From contig NZ_BOSH01000001.1 of assembly GCF_018403245.1 (NCBI RefSeq), positions 62,001 to 126,000 on the forward strand: DNA of 64,000 nt, in the 5' to 3' direction. The stretch is from Paenibacillus sp. J2TS4. GTDB taxonomy: Bacteria; Bacillota; Bacilli; Paenibacillales; NBRC-103111. Each line of letters begins with the position of its first letter. Position 1 is the first letter of the stretch. The translations under genes were made by a program, and so were the position numbers. Of the stretch, positions 60,238 to 64,000 are shown in pieces. The notes below the pieces were generated by a model. That model made no database searches. It was given only the letters and a program-made list of their open reading frames with translations, and was not told the origin of the DNA.

Positions 60238-61268
60238 TGAAATTCCTCCTTGTCTGGATCGTGGTTTTCTTTGGGGTGTTGCGAGAAATATAAGGCCAGC
60301 GCTTTGTCGATGATTTCTTCGACTTCCGCCACTTTGCTATCCGGCGTAAAGTATTTGGTGTAAATTTTATGTTTCAACTTAAAAGGGGCGGGGGTTTTGC
60401 TTTTCGGTCTCCGGGTGGCTTCTCCGGAAAGAATGGCCTTAATGACCTGTTCATTACAATTGCGGTTTTCGGACTTTCCTCTTAGTAACTCAGATTTTTT
60501 CATGTCCACCTTGTAGCCTTGTTCCTGAATCAAGACTTCTACTGTTTGCTGTTCTTCCGGTTTTAAATAAGACAAATCTACAGCAGGGCGTAGTCTGATT
60601 TCTCCCTGATCGACTCGTTCTAACAACTCAGGGACTAAATGATTGAGACGTAAATAACGCTTGATGTTGGTAGGACTCATATCGTTTTTATGAGAAACCT
60701 CATAGACACTTTTGCCGCGGTGTCCCACTGGGACACCTTCGCTGTTTTCCCCGTCATCACCGGGAATTTCGGCATTTTCAATTTCGTTTATCCTACCTTG
60801 TTTCTGTCTAGCTTCCTTACAAGCTTCAAGCTGCATATGCAGGGCACGAGCCAGTTCGCTGGGCAGCATATCCTGGATAGAACGTTGATGGAAATTAGTG
60901 TCCACCACGATGATGACGGCTTCGGCCTCTGTAAGATTGTCCATTATAATAGAAGGAACAGAGATTAAACCGGCAGCTTTCGCGGCATTCACACGGTTAT
61001 GTCCGGACAGGATTTCATAACCATTGGGTTCTTTTGGTCGGACGATGATCGGAATCAACACTCCGTTTTCCATGACACTCTCAACTAGTTCATCCAGCTT
61101 ATTCCCTTCATATAACTTGAAGGGGTGATTATGAAACGGAACCAGGTCAGATAGAAGTAGCTGGGTTACACCTGTTCCGGTCACGGTTTCGGGTACTTTT
61201 GATTCCTCAGACAACAGCAGCAGTTCATCAATACTGGAGAGCTTGGGCGTAGGGCGTTTACTTGCCAT
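60234..61268 (-). CDS. parB: ParB/Spo0J-family partition protein (344 aa)
   Basis: The N-terminal nuclease-like ParB domain shows LVPFHNHPFKLYEGNKLDEL, GVLIPIIVRP and EILSGHNRVNAAKAAG, followed by a helix-turn-helix (GKSVYEVSHKNDMSPTNIKR) and a C-terminal part. The H-N-R stretch in GHNR corresponds to the CTP-binding box (GHRR in Spo0J). The start overlaps the end of parA. With ParA it should segregate or stabilise the element, as in plasmids or circular ICEs. No copy of the Bacillus parS consensus was noticed. Confidence 0.9.
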   Translation of the reverse strand: MASKRPTPKLSSIDELLLLSEESKVPETVTGTGVTQLLLSDLVPFHNHPFKLYEGNKLDELVESVMENGVLIPIIVRPKEPNGYEILSGHNRVNAAKAAGLISVPSIIMDNLTEAEAVIIVVDTNFHQRSIQDMLPSELARALHMQLEACKEARQKQGRINEIENAEIPGDDGENSEGVPVGHRGKSVYEVSHKNDMSPTNIKRYLRLNHLVPELLERVDQGEIRLRPAVDLSYLKPEEQQTVEVLIQEQGYKVDMKKSELLRGKSENRNCNEQVIKAILSGEATRRPKSKTPAPFKLKHKIYTKYFTPDSKVAEVEEIIDKALALYFSQHPKENHDPDKEEFQ

Positions 61269-62049
61269 TTTGGATCAACTCCTTCGCCAAGCTTTGATAA
61301 GCCAAGGCTACTTTGGATTTTGGATGAAACTCGATAATGCTTTGACTGTAAAAGTTGGCTTCCCCGACTTTAACAGAAAGCGGGATTTGCACATCGAAGA
61401 TACGGAAAGTTTCCCGGTAGTAAACTTTCACAAGACGAAAGGCTTCCTTGTATAAGTTCGTTCGGGTATCGCACATGGTCATTAAGATGCCCTCGATACC
61501 AATCCTTGGATTAATGCGTTTTTTCACTTTGACGATAATTTTAAGCAATTGGGTCAAACCCGTGGCGGACCATAGTTGCGGATTGACTGGAATAAGTACT
61601 CGGTCGCTGGCCGCGAGTGCGTTGATTGTCAGCAAGCCAAGGGAAGGATTCGTATCGATAATGATGTAATCGTATTTATGTTTCATCGGTTCCAGTAGGG
61701 AAGCCAACGTTCTCTCCCCACCCATTTCATCCCGTAGATTGATTTCGGCAACGGACAATTCGATGTTGCTCGGAATCAGGTCGATGTTACCGTGAGAATG
61801 AATGTACTCGTCGGGAGTCGGAAGCGGCTCATCGCTCATGATGGCATTCATGATATTAAACATCGAGAGCTTGAGTTGATCCGGATTTTCAATGCCAAAG
61901 CACATCGTCAAATTGGCCTGCGGGTCAAAATCGACTAGCAATACTTTTTTTCCTTCATTGGATAAGGCATAAGCTAAGTTGTAGGCGGTCGTAGTTTTAC
62001 CGGTTCCGCCTTTTTGGTTTGCAATAGTAATGACCGTTGTTTTGGACAT
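61258..62049 (-). CDS. parA: ParA/Soj-family partition ATPase (263 aa)
   Basis: The ATG at 62049 follows GGAGGGTG. The deviant Walker A is complete (IANQKGGTGKTTTAYNLAYA), with VLLVDFDPQANLT and YDYIIIDTNPSLGLLTINAL. This is a standard Soj/ParA. It overlaps parB by 11 bases and is the first gene of the long minus-strand operon. A short region with repeated AGTTCTCTC lies about 80-100 bases before it. Confidence 0.92.
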   Translation of the reverse strand: MSKTTVITIANQKGGTGKTTTAYNLAYALSNEGKKVLLVDFDPQANLTMCFGIENPDQLKLSMFNIMNAIMSDEPLPTPDEYIHSHGNIDLIPSNIELSVAEINLRDEMGGERTLASLLEPMKHKYDYIIIDTNPSLGLLTINALAASDRVLIPVNPQLWSATGLTQLLKIIVKVKKRINPRIGIEGILMTMCDTRTNLYKEAFRLVKVYYRETFRIFDVQIPLSVKVGEANFYSQSIIEFHPKSKVALAYQSLAKELIQNGK

Positions 62050-62120
62050 ATACAACACCCTCCCAGGAGCATGCGCTCCGAATAATGTGTCAATGGTAGG
62101 GAGCGGGCTTGATCTTCTTT

Positions 62121-62150
62121 AGTTCTCTCCGAGTTCTCTCGAACGTTCTA
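62121..62150. promoter_or_regulatory. Short direct repeats upstream of parA
   Basis: AGTTCTCTC occurs at 62121-62129 and 62132-62140, one helical turn apart, followed by the palindrome GAACGTTC (62141-62148). This may be the operator or partition site of the parA operon. Confidence 0.45.
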
Positions 62151-62202
62151 AAATCTCATCTTTTTTGAGGAAATCCCCAAAGCCTTTTGAATCCTGAAAA
62201 AA

Positions 62203-62251
62203 ACAGAAAAACCCGCGAAGAACCTTGATTTTACAAGGCTTTTCGCGGGTT
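62203..62251 (-). terminator. Minus-strand terminator between the integrase and parA
   Basis: AACCCGCGAA (62210-62219) pairs with TTCGCGGGTT (62242-62251), with an inner CCTTG/CAAGG stem. On the minus strand the hairpin is followed by TTTTTCTGTTTTTTT. It isolates parA from transcription coming from the right. Confidence 0.85.
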
Positions 62252-62266
62252 CTAAATTCTTCTTCC

Positions 62267-62299
62267 TTGACTTAACTTCCGCATGTGTTATAATAACAC
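62267..62299 (+). promoter_or_regulatory. Near-consensus promoter with overlapping palindrome, reading into the tRNA fragment
   Basis: TTGACT (62267-62272), a 16-base spacer and a perfect TATAAT (62289-62294) predict a transcript start near 62301, at the first base of the tRNA-like sequence. The palindrome GTGTTA-TAA-TAACAC (62285-62299) covers the -10 box and could bind a repressor. Confidence 0.7.
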
Positions 62300-62302
62300 T
62301 CG

Positions 62303-62358
62303 CGACTCAAAATCGTTTGGGGAGACCCGTGGAGGTTCGAGTCCTCTCACCGGTACCA
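62303..62358 (+). tRNA. tRNA-Leu(CAA) 3' fragment, attachment-site core
   Basis: The sequence begins in the anticodon stem: CGA-CTCAAAA-TCG puts CAA at positions 34-36. It continues through a class II variable arm (GGGGAGACCC), the T arm GGAGGTTCGAGTCCTCT and the acceptor strand CACCGGT with ACCA. The 5' half, with acceptor and D arm, is absent. Tyrosine-recombinase elements such as ICEBs1 use the 3' end of tRNA-Leu genes as attachment site, and the integrase gene lies directly downstream. This piece is thus attP, attL or attR, not a working tRNA. Confidence 0.88.
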
Positions 62359-62373
62359 CATTAATAACAAGTG

Positions 62374-62407
62374 GTTCATTAGAGAATTTCTCTAATGAGC
62401 TTTTTTT
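62374..62407 (+). terminator. Terminator after the tRNA fragment
   Basis: CATTAGAGAA (62377-62386) pairs with TTCTCTAATG (62388-62397), extended by G-C outside, followed by seven T. The T-run overlaps the integrase stop codon on the other strand. Confidence 0.85.
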
Positions 62408-63605
62408 ATATTTTTATTACTTCATTCATTGTATTTGCGGATGATACTTTGGAACTGTAATCCAAATGCGAATAAATATTTGCTGTGGTGGAATAATCAC
62501 TATGTCCCAACCACTCTTGCACTTCTTTCATGCTGACGCCATTACTCAAGAGCAGAGTGGCGCAACTATGGCGTAGATCATGAAAGCGGATATGGCGCAT
62601 GCTATTTTTCTTCAGTACCAGGGCAAAATGTTGAGTGATATAGTTAGGCTTGATTCGCTCCCCCATAGCATCCACATAAATGTAACCATTGTAATCCTTA
62701 CAGTACGAATCCTTGAAAAGATACTGGTTTGTATCCTGCTGCTCCTTCATTTGCAGCAAAAGGTCGTAGAAGGCATCTACAAGAGGCAGAGTACGGAGAC
62801 TTGCCTTGTTCTTTGTTCGATCCTTCTCAATCGTGATCAACTTTCCATTCAGTGAACCAGAAGTGACCGTATGTCTGATCGTGATCGTTTTATTGAACAG
62901 ATCAATGGCAGACCATTTTAGACCTACCACCTCACTTCGTCTTAGTCCATAAAAAGCTCCCAGGATTACAGCCAGTTCAATCTTGGTGCCCTTTACAATT
63001 CCTAAAAGTTGATTGACTTCTGAAGCGCTGTATGAACTGCCCACAAACGCTTCTTTCTTTGGACGAATGATTTTGTCGGCAGGATTAGCAGTAATTCGAT
63101 CCGTAATAAACGCCTGCTGAAGTGCCGAACGTATATTGGCATGATAATGAATGACCGTGTTGGCACTAACTCCCCATTCATTTAAGGCATGACTATAAAA
63201 ATCCTGAATGTGATGAGGTTTCAATTCCAGGAGAGTAATGCTTTTTTCTCGGAAGTATGGAACGATGCGTCCCTTCACTGCGTTTGCATACGAGATATAC
63301 GTGATGAGCTCGATCCTATGCTTCACCGTTTCCAGCCAATCCAACATGTAATCCGCAAATAAGGTCTGGTCAACATCTGAGTTTTCTTTGTTGTTTTGTT
63401 TGTCTTGTGCTTTTTCGGTTTCTTCATTAGGCTTAAATTCAAAATTTTTGCGGGCATCCATTAGGAGGGATTCCGCTCTTTTCTTGTTTCCTTTGACGGG
63501 CAAGCCCGTAGCGATCCATTTACTCTTCCGTTTTCCCTCCTCATCCTTATAATTTAGAACAATGTAAAAAAGACCTTTTTTCTCCTGAAGGTGGCCTGCA
63601 ACCAT
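62406..63605 (-). CDS. int: Tyrosine-type site-specific integrase (399 aa)
   Basis: The ATG at 63605 has AAGGAGG 11 bases before it. An N-terminal arm-binding part (AGHLQEKKGLFYIVLNYKDE) and a core-binding SAM-like domain (about 105-190) precede the catalytic domain. It has Arg in GAFYGLRRSEVVGLKW, HDLRH and LGHSDYSTTANIYSHLD with the nucleophile Tyr. This is the Tn916/ICEBs1-type integrase. It reads toward the tRNA-Leu fragment, the usual order at the att end of such elements. It should recombine the element into and out of a tRNA-Leu gene. Confidence 0.93.
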   Translation of the reverse strand: MVAGHLQEKKGLFYIVLNYKDEEGKRKSKWIATGLPVKGNKKRAESLLMDARKNFEFKPNEETEKAQDKQNNKENSDVDQTLFADYMLDWLETVKHRIELITYISYANAVKGRIVPYFREKSITLLELKPHHIQDFYSHALNEWGVSANTVIHYHANIRSALQQAFITDRITANPADKIIRPKKEAFVGSSYSASEVNQLLGIVKGTKIELAVILGAFYGLRRSEVVGLKWSAIDLFNKTITIRHTVTSGSLNGKLITIEKDRTKNKASLRTLPLVDAFYDLLLQMKEQQDTNQYLFKDSYCKDYNGYIYVDAMGERIKPNYITQHFALVLKKNSMRHIRFHDLRHSCATLLLSNGVSMKEVQEWLGHSDYSTTANIYSHLDYSSKVSSANTMNEVIKI

Positions 63606-63683
63606 GTTTTTCAATACCTCCTTGGTCACAGCACCGATCCCTCTCCATTGACACTTTAAATATATCATAGTAAAATTGATGAT

Positions 63684-63953
63684 TCAATGCACTAAAGCGT
63701 CGCAGTGAGAGGACGGTTGATGAGTCATAATACTGTGAAGATAAGCAATAACATGGATTTTGGGGATTTTATACGCTCTACCTATTTTGAAGTGGTTGAT
63801 TTTATTGGCTTGTAACAGCTTATATCCTGTCTTGGTGCTAATCCCCCCGAGCATTTCACACATTTGAACGACAGTGACTACGTCCGAATATTCTTGAAAC
63901 ATGTGCGAATAAACGTTTAAAGTATTCGATGGAATACCAGAGTCGATTTGCAT
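63684..63953 (-). CDS. xis: Excisionase-like DNA-binding protein (89 aa)
   Basis: AAGGAGGTG lies 11 bases before the ATG. The protein has a winged-helix excisionase motif: VVTVVQMCEMLGGISTKTGY then KLLQANKINHFKIGRAYKIP, as in MerR/Xis-like proteins. It lies immediately upstream of the integrase on the same strand. It probably directs excision or controls int. Confidence 0.82.
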   Translation of the reverse strand: MQIDSGIPSNTLNVYSHMFQEYSDVVTVVQMCEMLGGISTKTGYKLLQANKINHFKIGRAYKIPKIHVIAYLHSIMTHQPSSHCDALVH

Positions 63954-64000
63954 AATCGTGACACACCTCCTTTCAAATATAAGGATTAGGGATATGTATA

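Noticed and set aside
62303..62358. Intact tRNA-Leu gene
   Set aside because: The acceptor 5' strand and D arm are missing upstream of 62303, so it cannot fold into a whole tRNA.

Overview
The window looks like a Gram-positive spore-former of the Paenibacillaceae type (Paenibacillus or Brevibacillus is my best guess). The reasons are giant secreted proteins with three C-terminal S-layer-homology (SLH) domains, strong GGAGG ribosome sites with many TTG and GTG starts, and a Spo0E-like phosphatase. GC content was not computed and no database was searched; family names come from motifs read by eye.

Left part (1-14.5 kb): three SLH surface proteins in tandem (the first cut by the window edge), with decayed relics between them, then a methyl-accepting chemotaxis protein. 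The SLH genes share nearly the same C-terminal tail (Ig-like repeats, fibronectin III, Gly-rich linker, cadherin-like domain, three SLH) but carry unrelated, more AT-rich heads. At 14.8-17.8 kb lies a compact + strand cassette: a HEPN-like protein with an R-x4-H motif, a winged-helix regulator and a 628-residue zinc/coiled-coil protein. I cannot assign it to a known system. A decayed thioesterase follows.

Centre and right (18.4-62.05 kb): a conjugative element read mostly on the minus strand, from parA/parB down to a TadZ/CpaE-like gene. It holds partition genes, a 2189-residue ArdC-like/N6-methylase/SNF2-helicase protein, a Toprim protein, a MobL-type relaxase with a likely ribbon-helix-helix accessory protein beside a three-hairpin oriT candidate, and a type IV secretion set (a VirD4 coupling protein split into two genes, VirB2-, VirB6-, PrgI/VirB3- and VirB4-like proteins, and a C39-like peptidase). 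Inside this set is a nearly complete Tad/Flp pilus module (CpaF, TadB, TadC, CpaB, A24 prepilin peptidase, TadE-like and pilin-like proteins). The likely scheme is that the relaxase nicks oriT, VirD4 brings the DNA to the VirB4/VirB6 channel, the peptidase opens the wall, and the Tad genes build a surface filament.

A defence island interrupts the backbone at 41.9-49.8 kb: a Gabija-type pair (OLD/Toprim nuclease plus UvrD-like helicase) on the + strand, convergent with an ABC-three-component system (DUF3732 ATPase, middle component, PD-(D/E)xK-like effector) on the minus strand. It is bracketed by two 111-bp imperfect direct copies of the start of the Toprim gene.

Right end (62.2-64 kb): a 3' fragment of a class II tRNA-Leu(CAA) with its own promoter and terminator, then a tyrosine integrase and an excisionase-like gene. 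Element-like sequence on both sides of the tRNA fragment suggests attP of a circular form, a tandem array, or a second element starting here.
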